A stretch of 64,000 nucleotides of DNA. Origin: Molossus alvarezi. Lineage: Eukaryota > Chordata > Mammalia > Chiroptera > Molossidae. The position numbers and the translations under genes are program-made. Shown here piece after piece: positions 1-11,530 of the stretch (position 1 is its first letter; each line of letters opens with the position of its first letter). Below the pieces are notes generated by a model. The model made no database searches, was not told the origin of the DNA, and was given only the letters and a program-made list of their open reading frames with translations. The stretch is from contig JBAWUJ010000065.1 in the NCBI GenBank assembly GCA_037176705.1, positions 1 through 64,000 on the forward strand. The letters run 5' to 3'.

Positions 1-937
1 GTGATGTTAAGCATTTTTTATATATCTCTAGGCCATTTCTATGTTCTGTTTAAAGAGGTGTCTATTGAGATCCTCCGCCCATTTTTTAAATTGAGTTTTT
101 TGTCTCCCTTTTGTAGAGTTGTATGAGCACTCTATATATTTTGGAGACTAACCTCTTATCTGATGTATCATAGGCAATTATGCTCTTCCATACAGTGTGT
201 TCCCTTTCCATTTTGATGGTTTTTTGTTTTGCTGAGCAGAAGCTATTTAGTTTGATGTAGTCCCATGTATTCATTTTCTTCTTTGTTTTCATTGCCTTAG
301 GTGATGTATCAGTAAAAATTTTGCTGCATATAATGTCTAAAATTTTGTTGCTACATTTGCTATTAGGATTTTTATAGATTCACAAGTCACATTCAAGTCT
401 TTTATTTATTTTGAGTTTATTCTTGTGTATGGTGTAAGTTGATGGTCTGGTTTAATTCTTTTTTTTTTTTTGCATATTGCTGTCCCATTTTTTCAACAGC
501 ATTTATTAAAGAGACTGTCTTGACTCCACTGTATGCTCTTGCCACCTTTGTCAAATATTAATTGAGCATAATGATGTGGGTCAGTTTCTAGGTTCTCTGT
601 TCTCTTTCACTGATCTATATGTCTGTTCTTGTGCCAGAACCAGGATGTTTTGATTACAGTCGCTTTGTAGTATAACCTGATATCCAGTATTGTGATTCTA
701 TCATGTTGTCTTTTGTTTTCAAGAGTGCTGTTGCTATTTGGGGTCTTTTTTGGTTCCATTTAAACTTTTGAAATATTTGTTGTAGTTCTGTGAAATATGC
801 TGTTGGTATTTTGATGGGGATTGCACTGAATATATAATTGTTGGGTAGTATGGACAGTCTAATGTTAATTCTTCCAATGCACGAACAAGGTATATGCTTC
901 CACTTTTTTTGTCTTCCTCTATTTTTTTTTTTAACAT
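1..937 (-). mobile_element. L1 ORF2 3'-part fragment
   Basis: Minus-strand LINE-1 piece running off the left edge. Reverse-strand peptides at 86-292 and 654-941 contain typical L1 ORF2 C-terminal phrases such as [13 protein letters not shown] and IPIKIPTAYFTELQQ. The same phrases occur in the other L1 copies here, for example at 47.7-48.5 kb. The reading frame is broken by stops and frameshifts. It ends abruptly at about 937, next to a sequence also found at 63.07 kb, so it is 5'-truncated or cut by rearrangement. Confidence 0.85.
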
Positions 938-1010
938 TCACAGGATGAGGTTGGAATTTCCAGAATTGGGGTTCAATTATGTTCAGGATGGAAAATTGTT
1001 GTCCTCAAAA
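938..1010. repeat. short paralogue of the 63.07 kb block
   Basis: The phrase GATGAGGTTGGAATTTCCAG and what follows it match 63,078-63,150 and, more loosely, 4,480-4,545. This is therefore a third piece of the segment that lies downstream of the TSPY copies. It is only about 70 bases long and abuts the L1 fragment on its left. Confidence 0.6.
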
Positions 1011-1035
1011 GTATGAGTTCAAAAATCTCCTTCTC

Positions 1036-1335
1036 TACATGTCTCTCTAAAAAATCAATACTAATCCTTAAGAAAAATAAATAGATATTTCTTGTTTAAA
1101 CAGTCCTTTTCTACAATGGTCAGTGTGAAAACCAGACAGGGATAGAAGGGAGACACAGAGAGAAGGAAAGACAGCTAGGATAGAATGGGGAGGATGACAG
1201 AAGGCAAGCTAACTTGGGACACATCGAGTGAGCCCTTCTGGGAGAGTTCAGGTCAGCCAGACCACAGGATAAAATACCCCCAGCCCCAGGTCTTCCCATT
1301 GTGTTCACTTGATCTCCAATACCTTACCTGTGAGA
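1036..1335. repeat. block P, copy 1 (paralogue of 53.34-53.65 kb)
   Basis: Nearly collinear with 53,340-53,655. Both contain a SINE-tail remnant (CTCTCTAAAAAATCAAT-like), then TTGTTTAAAC, an AGGGAGACACAGAGAGAAGGA stretch and CTTGATCTCCAATACCTTA-like text. It lies upstream of TSPY in both places, which marks it as part of the amplified segment. No coding signal is visible. Confidence 0.75.
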
Positions 1336-1394
1336 CTGCCCTGCTGCCCAGTTTGTGACTACTGTCTATGTCTTCACTTACTCTTCACCCAAAA

Positions 1395-1612
1395 ATAAGT
1401 TGCTGATGTGAGAAAGAGAAATTATAGGAGGGAGAGAGACAAAGAGAGAGGACACAGACACATAGATCCCTTGTCTCCATAAACACCCCAACCAGAAAAC
1501 TAAACTAATCCTAGGTGTGATCCCAGAACCGATCTGGCAGCCACAACCTGTGTGCTGCAGGGGACCATGCTCCAACCAATAAAACCCCAGGCCAGGGCTG
1601 TGGCTGTCCATT
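1395..1612 (-). mobile_element. possible old tRNA-derived SINE
   Basis: A GA-rich stretch (GGAGGGAGAGAGACAAAGAG) is followed by a region ending in CCAGGCCAGGGCTGTGG. That is the layout of a minus-strand Ves-type SINE, but the similarity is weak and no target-site duplication is evident. Confidence 0.3.
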
Positions 1613-2536
1613 TCACAGGGGTAAAGGTGCCTCAGTTGAAAGTAATGCAGTACACTAATTCAGTACATGCACAAATAAGGTGAGTCTTCCAGTGCAAAGG
1701 GCATGCATGGATACCCAAAAAAGCCCCAGAAGATAGGGTAGTGGGGTTTTCTGAGGTCGGTGGGCCTGCATGTTAGGGGCCAGCCCAGGTGTGGAAAGGA
1801 GGGAGGAGATGAGGAGGGTGAAGTCCTCCCTCCCTGTAGGAGTAGGTGGGGCATGGCCAGCAAAGCTCACAATGTTTGCTCAGCAGCATTTCCTCAAGGG
1901 GGCAACAAAAATCTTGTTCAGAGCCCCATCTCTTGAAGCAAAAATCCTCCTCAAGGACTAGCTATGCATTTTGGGCTCACTGGCTGACCAGCTGATACTT
2001 GCTGCTCTTTCCTGCCTCTTAGCAGCTTCCCAGCACAGAGCCAAGGATACATGAAAAATTGGGCTGCATTTTAGGAAAGCGGGACTCCCAGGACACCATG
2101 GGGCAGCACAGTACCTAGAAGGGAACTTCAATTCAAAACAGGGATTGGGTTTCTGAAGCATACTTGGGGATGGGGCTGAGGTACAGGGACCCTGAAAGGT
2201 AGGGTAGGTGGATGGCACAGGGAGCTCCAGCTTCAGGGTGAATTCTGAGTGTAGCAGTAGCTCTGAAGGTGATGGTGGAGGCATTGCTGGGATCAGAGAG
2301 GCTCCTGGACATGCACCATCACACACAGGTTGTTACAGTGTCCCTGGGGAACAAATGTGCTCCACCAAGGAGGCAGAGGCCAAGGTACCAGCAGAGGACA
2401 AGTCTGAGGAAGAGCAGTGAACAGAGATTCTGCACCATATTCTGAAAGAGCATTTTTGGGGCCCTAGCAGGTTTGAGGACTCTTGCCACTGCAGGCACTT
2501 TACCATCTCTTGCCTTATCATTTCTAGTGCTTCCAA
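1613..2536. other. no recognisable gene
   Basis: A stretch with short open frames on both strands (for example 2,208-2,420 +, 70 residues) and nothing I can match to a family. If the copy-1 TSPY gene once had an exon 1 it should lie here, but I could not find the EPVN or PGF(W)A motifs. Confidence 0.5.
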
Positions 2537-2903
2537 TTGAGATTTTTTTCAGGCAGAAAACCAACCTTCACTCGGATTAAACCCAAGCACAAAATGCTGG
2601 CCATTGCCCAGGATCTCCAGGGGAACACTGAAGTCTTTGTGGAGGAAAAGCAAACAAATCACAAAGGGCAAACAGCACAAAGGATCTGGTGGAGATCCGG
2701 GTGTGTCAGAAAAGAGATTTGGCCTGTGTTGGTGTTGATCCTTGCAGACAGCAAAATCCACTGTGTTCCTTTTGCACTTGTGTGAAAGAGGAAGCATGAG
2801 GCATAGGGAATTCAGGGAAAGCAAGGCCGTACCCTAGTTCTGGCCCATTTTCTAGCCATTTTACATGCAGAATGCGGTATGCAGGCTCCTTGACACTAAG
2901 CAG

Positions 2904-2981
2904 TTTTTCAGCCACCTGGAGCTGTCAGCGATGATCTGTAAGCAAGATGAAAAGATGCTCAACCACAGAATCAATATGAAG
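2904..2981 (+). pseudogene. TSPY: TSPY copy 1, exon 2
   Basis: 78 bases, the same length as exon 2 of copy 2. The acceptor is CTAAGCAG and the donor is GTCAGC. It is open in the frame encoding SHLELSAMICKQDEKMLNHR, the NAP-domain segment that corresponds to the HPQMSALI..DEDML region of known TSPY proteins. Confidence 0.8.
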
Positions 2982-3106
2982 GTCAGCCTAGGCTGACATA
3001 AATGGAAGAGGAAGGACAAGAGAAAAATTGAACTTTTCCTTGCCTACTGGAGAAGGTGTGTGTCCCCAAGACAAATTTCACCCTCTTGATACACTTTTTT
3101 CTACAA

Positions 3107-3217
3107 ATGAAGGAAGTCAGGAACATCAGCGATGATGCAAAATTATGCTGTTCTATCTCAATAACCCCTACTTCTATGGTAATTTGATTGTGAAGGAGTA
3201 TCTCATTGCCCTCTAAG
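3107..3217 (+). pseudogene. TSPY: TSPY copy 1, exon 3 (broken)
   Basis: Aligns with 58,193-58,304 but is 111 instead of 112 bases. The 3' half reads NNPYFYGNLIVKEYLIAL then TAA (3,214). The acceptor dinucleotide is AA rather than AG. The GT donor (GTAAGA) is kept. Confidence 0.8.
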
Positions 3218-3307
3218 GTAAGAGGAGGCTGCCTTCATGGGTGGCAACAGGGGGTGGGTTGAGGTTGAAAGGGCATGCACCCGTTATCACATCCACATCT
3301 CCTGCAG

Positions 3308-3453
3308 GATACAGGGTGTGCCACTGCACTCCCATTCAGTGGTCTCAGCATTATAAAGGAGAGGTCTACCAGCACTGGCACCAAAACAGCAGCCTGAACT
3401 ACTTCAACTGGTTTTCCAACCACAACGTGGTAGGGTCCAGCAGGATTGCAGAG
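3308..3453 (+). pseudogene. TSPY: TSPY copy 1, exon 4 (open)
   Basis: 146 bases, open, with a strong CTCCTGCAG acceptor and GTGGGG donor. It encodes GYRVCHCTPIQWSQHYK and SSLNYFNWFSNH, the most conserved part of the TSPY NAP domain. It is the best-preserved exon of this copy. Confidence 0.85.
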
Positions 3454-3559
3454 GTGGGGTCTTACCTGCAATGCCACAATGGAGCTGCTGTGTTCTTTAG
3501 CTGCTTGAGTTGACATTCAAAGTCAGCCTTATTCTAACGAGCTGTGCTTTTTCAACTAG

Positions 3560-3643
3560 ATCCTCATAAAGGACCTGTGACACAATCCTTGAAGTACTAG
3601 GCCAGGACAATGGCTCCAGAAAAGGGGAGAAGGAGCTGGACAG
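3560..3643 (+). pseudogene. TSPY: TSPY copy 1, exon 5 (nonsense)
   Basis: ATC CTC ATA AAG GAC CTG TGA: the KDLW motif is cut at Trp by TGA (3,578-3,580). One base is missing in the following NPLKYY segment relative to copy 2. The acceptor AG and donor GT are kept. Confidence 0.8.
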
Positions 3644-3718
3644 GTGTGGAAATTTCAGCTGGGCACTGAACCTTGTCTTGCCCCGTAGCTGGGACTTTTT
3701 TTTTTTTTTTTTCACAAG

Positions 3719-4047
3719 ACACATTTAGACTGGGAGAAATAGAGGCTGTCAACTCATGTTGTGAGGGTATCATGATGATACAGGAAGTCTGGAGAACTAT
3801 GTTGCCATTCAGACATTTGCTGAGGAAGCTTAAGAAAGATGAGGGAGTGAACATATCCGATAACCCTCAAAACAACAGCACAGTCATTGTCTCACTTCTA
3901 GAAACTCTTCTTGCAGGACACCAACACCCTCAGGCCACCTTTTCCTCCAGAAATAGATGCTTCCATAACATTCTTCCTAGCACCCTAACACTAATAGCTG
4001 GCTGTCTTTTTATAGAAAGGTGTTTCTCCCCCAGTTACTTCTCCTGA
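3719..4047 (+). other. exon-6-like open frame, copy 1
   Basis: After a T-run and CACAAG, an open frame encodes DTFRLGEIEAV...MIQEVWRTMLPFRHLLRKLKK and continues to a stop at 4,045-4,047. The equivalent frame is open at 62,312-62,430 (copy 3). The human TSPY last exon is very short, so this longer tail would be a lineage variant if it was ever used. It may instead be 3' UTR that happens to be open. Confidence 0.4.
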
Positions 4048-4235
4048 CATCACAGCTGTTTTGCACATTTCTTGGGTGTCCGAAACATATACAGTCAAGT
4101 GAAAACAGTGTTTATTATAAAGAGGTTAGGATGGAATGTGTTGAACATAGGACTGCAAAAAATTTCAGATGTCCCAGTTTCAGCATGGACCTCCTTTTCC
4201 TGTTTGGCTGGTATTGATTATAATGATGATGATTA
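4048..4235. repeat. TSPY 3' flank, copy 1
   Basis: Conserved with 59,100-59,344 and 62,620-62,847, including AACACTGTTTATTATAA and AAATTTCAGA-like text. It is part of the amplified unit. No coding claim. Confidence 0.7.
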
Positions 4236-4283
4236 ATATTACTTTATTCCTTATCAAGGATATTTTTTAGTTTATCTTCAATG
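4236..4283 (-). mobile_element. truncated SINE tail
   Basis: Only the 3' end of a minus-strand SINE remains (TTATCAAGGATATTTTTTAG...TTATCTTCA). A longer copy of this SINE is present at 59,345-59,575, and an equally truncated one at 62,848-62,884. Copies 1 and 3 therefore share the same truncation junction. Confidence 0.65.
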
Positions 4284-4735
4284 GAGCAGGACCTGTGGCA
4301 CCATATCCTGAATCCTATGTAAACACAATGGCTCAGGGTGACTGGAGAGAGAGGAAGAGATGTGAAGAGATCCTGGCCATGCACTCAACACAGTTTCCCA
4401 GTCTCTGAACATTGGTGTCTCACCTGGACAAACTGAATGACGAAGGAATACAACTGTGTCATCAGGGAATTGGGTCACACAATGAGGCTGGAATTTCCAG
4501 ATGTGGAGTTCAATTTGGTTCAGGCTTGGGAATCTTAAGATTGATGAAGTAGTGTGCATGTCCAAAGTCTCCATGGAATGTGTACAGTAGGCAACAGAAA
4601 TATCAACGTGGAGGAAAGAGAGTGGGCATCTAAAGTTGCAGATTGTACTGAAGCCATTGTGAGTCTGAGTCCTAAAATATCACTGAGCAGTGAATGATAA
4701 TGTCCCCTAAGGTTTCCAAGTTTTTTTGTGCACAA
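4284..4735 (+). pseudogene. second exon-5-like TSPY remnant plus unknown flank
   Basis: Immediately after the truncated SINE, GACCTGTGGCACCATATCCT recalls TSPY exon 5 (GACCTGTGGAGCAATCCCCT at 58,654). It is followed by TGAATCCTATGT in the place of TGAAGTACTATGT. The next 350 bases match 62,960-63,290. The frame that is open at 62,990-63,259 is interrupted here. This looks like a fused piece of another TSPY-family copy. Confidence 0.45.
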
Positions 4736-4751
4736 TGAACAAACTTTTTAA

Positions 4752-5215
4752 CCTAGAGAATGGTCAGTGTGAGCCATGCATTTCACAGTGAATGTGCATA
4801 TGGTGAGCCATCGAGTTCACAGTGCATTGCTTTGCCATGGGGATCCTGTGGTGGCAAAGTGGAGTACAGGCAATGGAGTTCTGGGATTCATATCACTGTG
4901 TATGTAGTGGCAGCCCATGGGTTTCACCAAGGATTGGAAATTGTTGGAGGCATTTGAGTTGAATTGGGATGTAGGCCAGGGAGCCCTAGTGTTTCACAGT
5001 AGGATTTGGGTAGTGACATCATTGGTGTATTACAGCAGGGTGTTGGCAGAGGAAAAGCGTCTGGGTCACTGTGGGGTGTGGGCAGTGTGGAACCTGGAAT
5101 GCCAGTTTATTACAGGCAGAGTGAGTTCTGGAGATGTCACAGTGGATTGTAGGCATGTGAGGCAGGGAAACACCCTGTGCAATGTGGGCTTTTAGAGCAG
5201 AGGGTGTCACTCCAC
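4752..5215 (+). repeat. degenerate minisatellite M, copy 1
   Basis: Loosely repeating text of the type TGAGCCAT..TTTCACAGTG..TGGGCAGTG, with units of roughly 35-55 bases and poor conservation. The same kind of sequence is at 63,345-63,750 in this orientation and at 59,966-60,600 in the opposite one. No gene. Confidence 0.6.
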
Positions 5216-5221
5216 AATGTC

Positions 5222-5662
5222 AAGATGCTCTAGAGAACCTTGAGCTCCTGGCTGTTTTTGTGTCATGTGTAATCATTTCAGTGTCTTGATGAAAAATCAA
5301 GTCCAGTAGAGCAAACCAACAAGCTATCTTTACAAACAGGTGAATGATGGAGGTCACCTCTCTTTCCTGGAACATAGGGGATAAAAGAATTCTGAGATGT
5401 GGAGGAGGAGGAGGAAGTATAGGAGGAATTGGCAGCAGAGGATTAAGAGGTGGAGAACTGTAAGGCAATCTATTAAATATGGGGAAGGATGGAGGCATGA
5501 CTTTGTGTGGTGAATACACAGCACAGTATCCAAATGAATAAGACAGAATGGTATACCTGAAACCTATGTAAATGTACTAACAGCATCACTCCTTCAAATT
5601 AAATAAAACAGAAAACAGACAGGTAAAGTTTGTGTTTCTCAAAAAATGTGTAAATAAACAAA
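5222..5662. repeat. block R, copy 1
   Basis: Matches 41,235-41,680 (diverged) and 63,869-64,000 (window edge). It starts CAAGATGCTC and contains AAATCAAGTCCAGTAGAGCA, then a GGAGGAGGAGGAAG stretch and AACCTATGTAAATGTA before AAATAAAA. The 3' part looks like the end of an interspersed element, but I cannot name it. Confidence 0.65.
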
Positions 5663-6626
5663 TAGAAGATGGCGATTAGCAGTACCAGTGTGTGGGTGAA
5701 TATGTGAGAGTATGAGAGAGTGTGAGACAGAGTGTGAGTGAATGTAAGCATGGCACCAACCTTGAGCAGTGCAGAGACACAGGGCAAAAGGTTCTTTTGC
5801 TGTAGATGAAAAGCCAAAGGCTCTGTGGTAAGTGGGAAGCCAGTAAACTTTTCTTAGCACAACTGGGCATCCCTGCCATATTGGAGGATCTGGATTCTTT
5901 ACAGAAAGGGGAAATGGTGTGGCTGGGGCCCAGCAACCTGAGTGCACTAGAGCTCCCTGCACTATCTGTCCAGTAAACTCAGTTGTGTTGGCAGAGTCAG
6001 CACAATGTAGGTGCTTGCAGAAGTATCCAAAACCAGCAGGGAACCAGAGCCCCATCCCTACAGCACCTCAGGCTCATCCAGGCCCATAGCTCAGACTACA
6101 AATTCTTGCCCAGTGGTGGTGCAAAGGTTTTCCAGGACCCAAGCCCACAATTGCATGCCCCGAGCCAAAACCCCAGGCCAGTGGCAGCACACACCCACAC
6201 CAGTACCCAGGCTGCAATGGCACACACCTAACCCAAAGCCAAAGACCAGGCCCATAGGATTATGCACTCACCACAGGACCCAGGCCCATTGCTGTGACAG
6301 GCCATTCCAGACTCCCGGCCACAAGCTTGCACTGGTGAGCAGCCCAGACTAGACACCAGGCTCCAGGCCTACAGCAGCACATTAACATAGACTGATCAGG
6401 AGCCATGCCTTAAACCAAGCATCAGGACCTGCTGTGACCACTATAGCAGTGAAGCTACATTGGAGTCCCTCCCTTAGAAGCAGCAAAATTTCTGGTGTGG
6501 AGCATCCTCAGCCCGTAACACCAAAAAATATTGGGACCTGGAAGCTTCCTTCGGCAGCAGCAGCAGCAGTGTGAACCAGGAGCTGACACATGCCTTCAGC
6601 AGCAACTGATGAGGAGCTGAGCCCCA

Positions 6627-6870
6627 ATGGTCATCAGGGTCCCCAACAGTACACCAATGAGACCCATGAATTTCAGAAGCATACCAGAGGGACCCACAAA
6701 CCTCAGAAGTGCACAAGTAATACCCACAAACCCCAGTAGTGTACCAACAATATCCACAAACCCCAGCAGTACAACAGCTGGACCCACACTCCTCAGCAAC
6801 ATACCAGCAGGTCCCCACACTTCAGCAGAGTACCAAACAAACCCACCCCACCCCCAGCAGCAGGAGCACA
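6627..6870 (+). repeat. tandem repeat in L1-A 5' UTR
   Basis: Six to eight imperfect units of about 30 bases built on ACCCACAAACCCCAGYAGTG. Because 30 is a multiple of three, both strands stay open. That yields a repetitive reverse-strand peptide (VCGYCWYTTG-like), which is an artefact rather than a gene. Confidence 0.65.
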
Positions 6871-7140
6871 TATTAGCATAGAAGACCCATCCCCGGCAGT
6901 ATCAACAGAAGCTGATCAAGAGTGGTGCCCCAGCCCAAGCAGCAGAGAATTTCAGAGAGCCAAGAGCAGCACAAGAGAGCAATTCTAGCTGCCAGCTGTC
7001 AACACTTTAGGACCCACAACAGACAAGAGGAACTGTACACAAGAACAGGCATAAAGGCACAGCAGCCTTCATTGATACACACTGACCTGCTTACATATTC
7101 TAACATTCCTCACCAAACTTAGTACTACCACATTGCTAAA

Positions 7141-7975
7141 ATGGTGAGACAAAGAAACAACACCCAAATGAAAAAAAAGAAGAGTTGTCATCAGAAATGG
7201 AACGACAGAAACTAAAAGAAAGCAACTTGTCAGACAAAGAATTCGAAGCAATGATTATAAGGGTGCTCAAACAATTTGGTGAGAACTACAAGCAACTAAG
7301 TAAGAATTATGAAGAGCTCACTAAAAACTACTTCAGGTGAAAAAAAGAGGTAGAAACAATGGGTATAGAGGTAGAAGCTATATATAAAAAGCAAGAGAAA
7401 ATACAGAAAGACATAGCTGATAAGCAAAATACCTTAGAAGCATTCAATAGTAGATTAGAAGAAGCTGAATACCGAATCAGCGATTTGGAAGATAAGGTAG
7501 AGAAAAACACCCACAAAGAGCAGCAAGTGGAGAAAAGTTTAAAAAGCAGGAGGAGAGTTTAAGGAGCTGTGGAATAATACAAAACATGAAAACATTTGCA
7601 TTATAGGGGTACTGGAAAGAGAAGAATCAAAGAAAGGAATAGAGGACCTGTTTGAAAAAATAGTGTCAGAAAACTATCTTGGACTGGTGAAGGAAAATGT
7701 CACACAAGTCCAGGAGACACAGAAGTCCCAAGTGAGATGAACCCCAGAAGACCCACAGCTAGACACACTGTAATAAAAACAGCAAATATCAAACACAAAG
7801 AAAGAATCTTAAAGGAAGCAATAGAGACACAGAAAGTTACCTACAATGGAGCTCCCATTAGATGGTCAGCTGATTTCTCAGTAGAAATGCTGCAGGCCAG
7901 AAGGGAGTTGCATGGAGTATACAAAGTAATGCAAGGCTATCATTCAAAATTGAAGGATAAATAAAGAGATTCACA
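7141..7975 (+). pseudogene. L1-A ORF1 remnant
   Basis: Starts MVRQRNNTQMKKK. A coiled-coil-like stretch (7,359-7,562; ISDLEDKVEKN) and the C-terminal domain (7,737-7,964; KHKERILKEA, RWSADFSVEMLQARRE) can be recognised as the RNA-binding L1 ORF1p. Stops and frameshifts separate the pieces, so no full product is possible. Confidence 0.75.
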
Positions 7976-10281
7976 GGATTAAAAAATAATAATAAAAAAG
8001 CTAAAGAAATTTACCACCACCAAACCAGCACTGCAAAAATTGCTGAAGAGATTGTTGTAAGAAGAAACAGAGAGAGAGAGAAAGAACACAGGCATAAATT
8101 AAAAAATGACAACTAAGTACCATGTAGCATGAATAACTTTAAATGTAAATAACTAAATATTCCAAACAAAAGACATGGGGTCATTAATAAGATAAGAAAG
8201 CATGGCCCATATATATGCTGTTTACAAGAAGCTCATCTCACAACAAAAGTCTCACACAAGGTAAAAGTGAAGAGTTGGAAAAAACTTTACCAAGCAAAGA
8301 GAATTGAAAAAAAAAAAAAAGCTTGTGTAGCAATACTCATATTCGAAAAGATAGACTACAAAACAAGGGCAAAAAGAAGACACAAAGAACATCACTGCAT
8401 AATATTAAAACTGGCAATCTGACAAGAGAATATAACACATGTAAACATATATGCACTAAGTATTGGAGCTCCAAAATATAATAAATAACTTCTGTTGAAC
8501 TTCAAGGAGGAGATCAATAGCAATATAATCTTATTGGGTGTTTTAACACTCCACTTACTCCACTGGATATATCTTCAAGACAATAAACTTAACAAGGACA
8601 TAAAGTCCTTATGATGACCTACCTTAATTAATTGAAAATTCCAGAACATTTCACCACAAAGCTGCAGAGTATACATTCTTCTCAAGTGCACATGGGACAT
8701 TCTCAAAGATAGAACACATGTTAGGACAGAAAGGAAGTCTCTACAAATTCAAAAATATTGAAATCATATCAAGCATCTTCTCAGACCACAAGGCATAAAC
8801 TAGAACTCAGTTATAACAAAACCACACAAAAAAATTAAACTCATGGAGGCTAAACAGCATGATATTAAACAAAAAATGGGTTACTAATGAGATCAAGGAA
8901 GCTATTAAAAATTTCCTGAAAACCAATGAAAATGAACACACAACAACACAAAATTTATGGCACAAAGAGAAAGCAGACCTGAGAGGGAATTTCATAGCAC
9001 TACAGACCTATAACAAAAACAAGAAACATTTCTACTTGATTCTCTAAACCTACAGTTTAAAGATCTAGAGAGAAAACAAAAGGAAAAAAAAAGAAAAGCA
9101 GAGCAAGAACAAGGAAAGGAGTAGTAAAGGTCAAAGCAGAAATAAATGACATAGAGACCAAAGCAAACAAATAAACAAAAAATACAGTTGAAAAGATCAA
9201 TGAAACCAAAAGCTGGTTCTTTAAAATATAAAAAAAGATCAATGGGCTTTTAGGCAGACTCACCAAGAATAAAAAGAGAGGACAAAAATAAACAAAATCA
9301 GAAACCAATGAGGAGAATTAACAACTGGCACCACAGAAATACAAAAGATCATCAAAACATACTATGAACAATCATATGCCAACAACCTGGACAATCAAGG
9401 TGAAATGAAATGATCTCTAGAAACACAGTCCCCCAGAACTAAACCAGGAACAGATAGAAAACTTGAACAGAACAGTAACAACAAAGGAAATTGAAGGTGT
9501 AATTAACACTCTCCCAGCAAATAAAGCCCAGCCCAAGAAGGCTTCACAGGAGAGTTTTACTGAACATTCAAAAAAGTGCTAATACCCCTTCTTCTCAAAC
9601 TATTTCAGAACATGCAAATAGATGGCAGTCTTCCAATCTCATTTTATGAGGTCAACATAAACCTATTTCCAAAATCAGATAAAGACACTACAGAGAAAGA
9701 AAGCCATAGGACAATATTCCTCATGAATACAGATGCCAAAATAGTTAACAAAATATTAGCAAATCAGATCCAGCAGTATATCAAAATATTATCCACCATG
9801 ACCAAGTACAATTCATCACAGAAATGCAAAGATGTTACAATACTTGTAAATCACTAAATGTGATACACCACATAAACAAAATAAAAATTAAAAAAAAACA
9901 TATGATCAAATCAATAGATAGTGAAAAAGCATTTGACAAAATCCAGCACCCATTACTGATAAAGATACTCAGCAATATGGGAATACAGGGATCATATCTT
10001 AATATAATAATGTCCATATATGAAAAACCTACAGCCAATATCATACTCAATGGGCAAAAACTAAACTCATTTTTCTTAAAAATGGGTACAAGACATAGAT
10101 GTCCAATTTTGCCACTCTTATTTAACATAGTATTGGAAATCTTAGCCACACCAATTAGACAAAAAGAAAAAAATAAACATGATCCAAATTGAAAAGGTTG
10201 AAGTAAAATTGTCATTATATAAAAATGACCTGACATTCTACATAGAAAACATTAAAGACTCCATCAAAAATCTACTAGACT

Positions 10282-10378
10282 GCCCTTACCAGTTTAAATC
10301 AGAGGTTGGAGCATCAGCTTGCAGACCACAGGAAACCGGGTTCGGTTGCCGCTAAAGACACATAACAAACAAACAAAC
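10282..10378 (+). mobile_element. head-only SINE with AAAC tail
   Basis: About 80 bases of Ves-like tRNA head (CCAGTTTAAATCAGAGG...GGGTTCGGTTGCCGC), directly followed by an (AAAC)n tail. The SINE body is absent. AAAAATCTACTAGACT before and AAAAATCTATAGACTT after look like a target-site duplication, so it appears to have inserted in this short form. Confidence 0.65.
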
Positions 10379-11407
10379 AAAAATCTATAGACTTAATAAA
10401 TAAATTTGGTAAAGTACCAGGGTACAAAATTAACATTAAAAATGACAGCATTTTTATACACCAACAATAAAGTCACAGAAAAAAAATCTTTTATTATTGT
10501 GGTAAAAAAAAATAAGATAACTAGAAATAAACTTAACCAAAGACATAAAGGATCTCTTCCCAGAAAACTACCAGTCATTGAAAAAAGAAATAGAGGAAGA
10601 CATAAAAGAGTGGAAGCATATACCTTCTTCGTGGATTGGAAGAATTAACATCATTAAAATTTTCATACTACCCAAAGCTATATATAGATTCAATGCAATC
10701 CTCATCAAAATACCAACTATATACTTTACAGATTGAAACAAATAATCCAAAAGTATATATGGAACCAAAAAGGCCCCGAATACCCACAGCAATCCTGAAA
10801 AAGATGAACAAAGTAGGAGAGATCACATTACCAGACATCAGGTTATAAGACAAAGCCAGGGTAATCAAAACAGCCTGGTACTGGCAAGAGAATAGGCACA
10901 TAAATCAATGGAACAGAATAGAGAACCCAGAAATCAACACAAGGCAATATGCCCAATTAATATTTGACAAAGGTGGCAAGAGCATAAAGTGGAGTCAACA
11001 AAGCCTCTTTAATTAATGGTATTGGGAAAATTGGACAGCTATTTACAAAAAATGAACCTAGACCACCAACATATACCATACACAAGAATAAAATCAAAAT
11101 GAATAAAATACTTAAATGTGATTGTGAGTTCATAAAAATCCTAGAAGAAAATGCAGGCAACAAAATTTTACACATCATATGCTGCAGAATTTTCACTGAT
11201 AAAACACCTAAGGTAACAGAAACACAAAACAAAATAAACACATGGGACTACATCAAACTTAAAAGCTTCTGTATAGCAAAAGAAACAACCATCAGAACAG
11301 TAAAAGAACTCACTATAGGGGAAAGCATAATTGCAAATGATACATTAGACAAGTGGTTTATTTCCAAAATATATAGAGTGCTAACACAACTCAAAGAAAA
11401 GAAGACA

Positions 11408-11530
11408 CCCCTGGCCAGTTTGTCTCAGAGGCAAAGGTGTCGGCCTGGGGTTCACGGAGACCCGGGTTCAGTTCTGGCTAAGGGCATGTACCTCGGTTGC
11501 AATTTGTCCCCAGCCCTGATTGGGTTGTAG
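11408..11530 (+). mobile_element. 3'-truncated Ves SINE
   Basis: Starts CCTGGCCAGTTTG and stops after GGTTGGGTTGTAG-like text, lacking body and tail. The same insertion, with its full body and tail, is at 23,459-23,722. The truncation is therefore a later deletion in this copy. Confidence 0.8.

Larger units (their letters stand above)
2537..4047 (+). pseudogene. TSPY: TSPY-like pseudogene, copy 1 (exons 2-5, exon-6-like tail)
   Basis: A broken copy of a NAP-domain TSPY gene. Exon 2 (2,904-2,981) encodes HLELSAMICKQDEKMLNH. Exon 3 (3,107-3,217) has lost its AG acceptor (AA at 3,105-3,106), carries a one-base deletion relative to copy 2, and has a TAA at 3,214. Exon 4 (3,308-3,453) is open and encodes the TPIQWSQHYKGEVYQHW...NYFNWFSNH core with a good CCTGCAG acceptor and GT donor. 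Exon 5 (3,560-3,643) begins ILIKDL then hits TGA at 3,578 and has a second one-base deletion. 2,700-2,903 resembles intron 1 of the 57.4-58.0 kb copy. Exon 1 is not found. In the TSPY/SET/NAP family this fold binds histones, but this copy cannot make a full protein. It is clearly paralogous to 56.55-58.82 kb. Confidence 0.88.

Noticed and set aside
6474..6871. Cys/Gly/Tyr-rich repetitive peptides on the reverse strand
   Set aside because: Generated by a 30-base tandem repeat in the L1-A 5' UTR.
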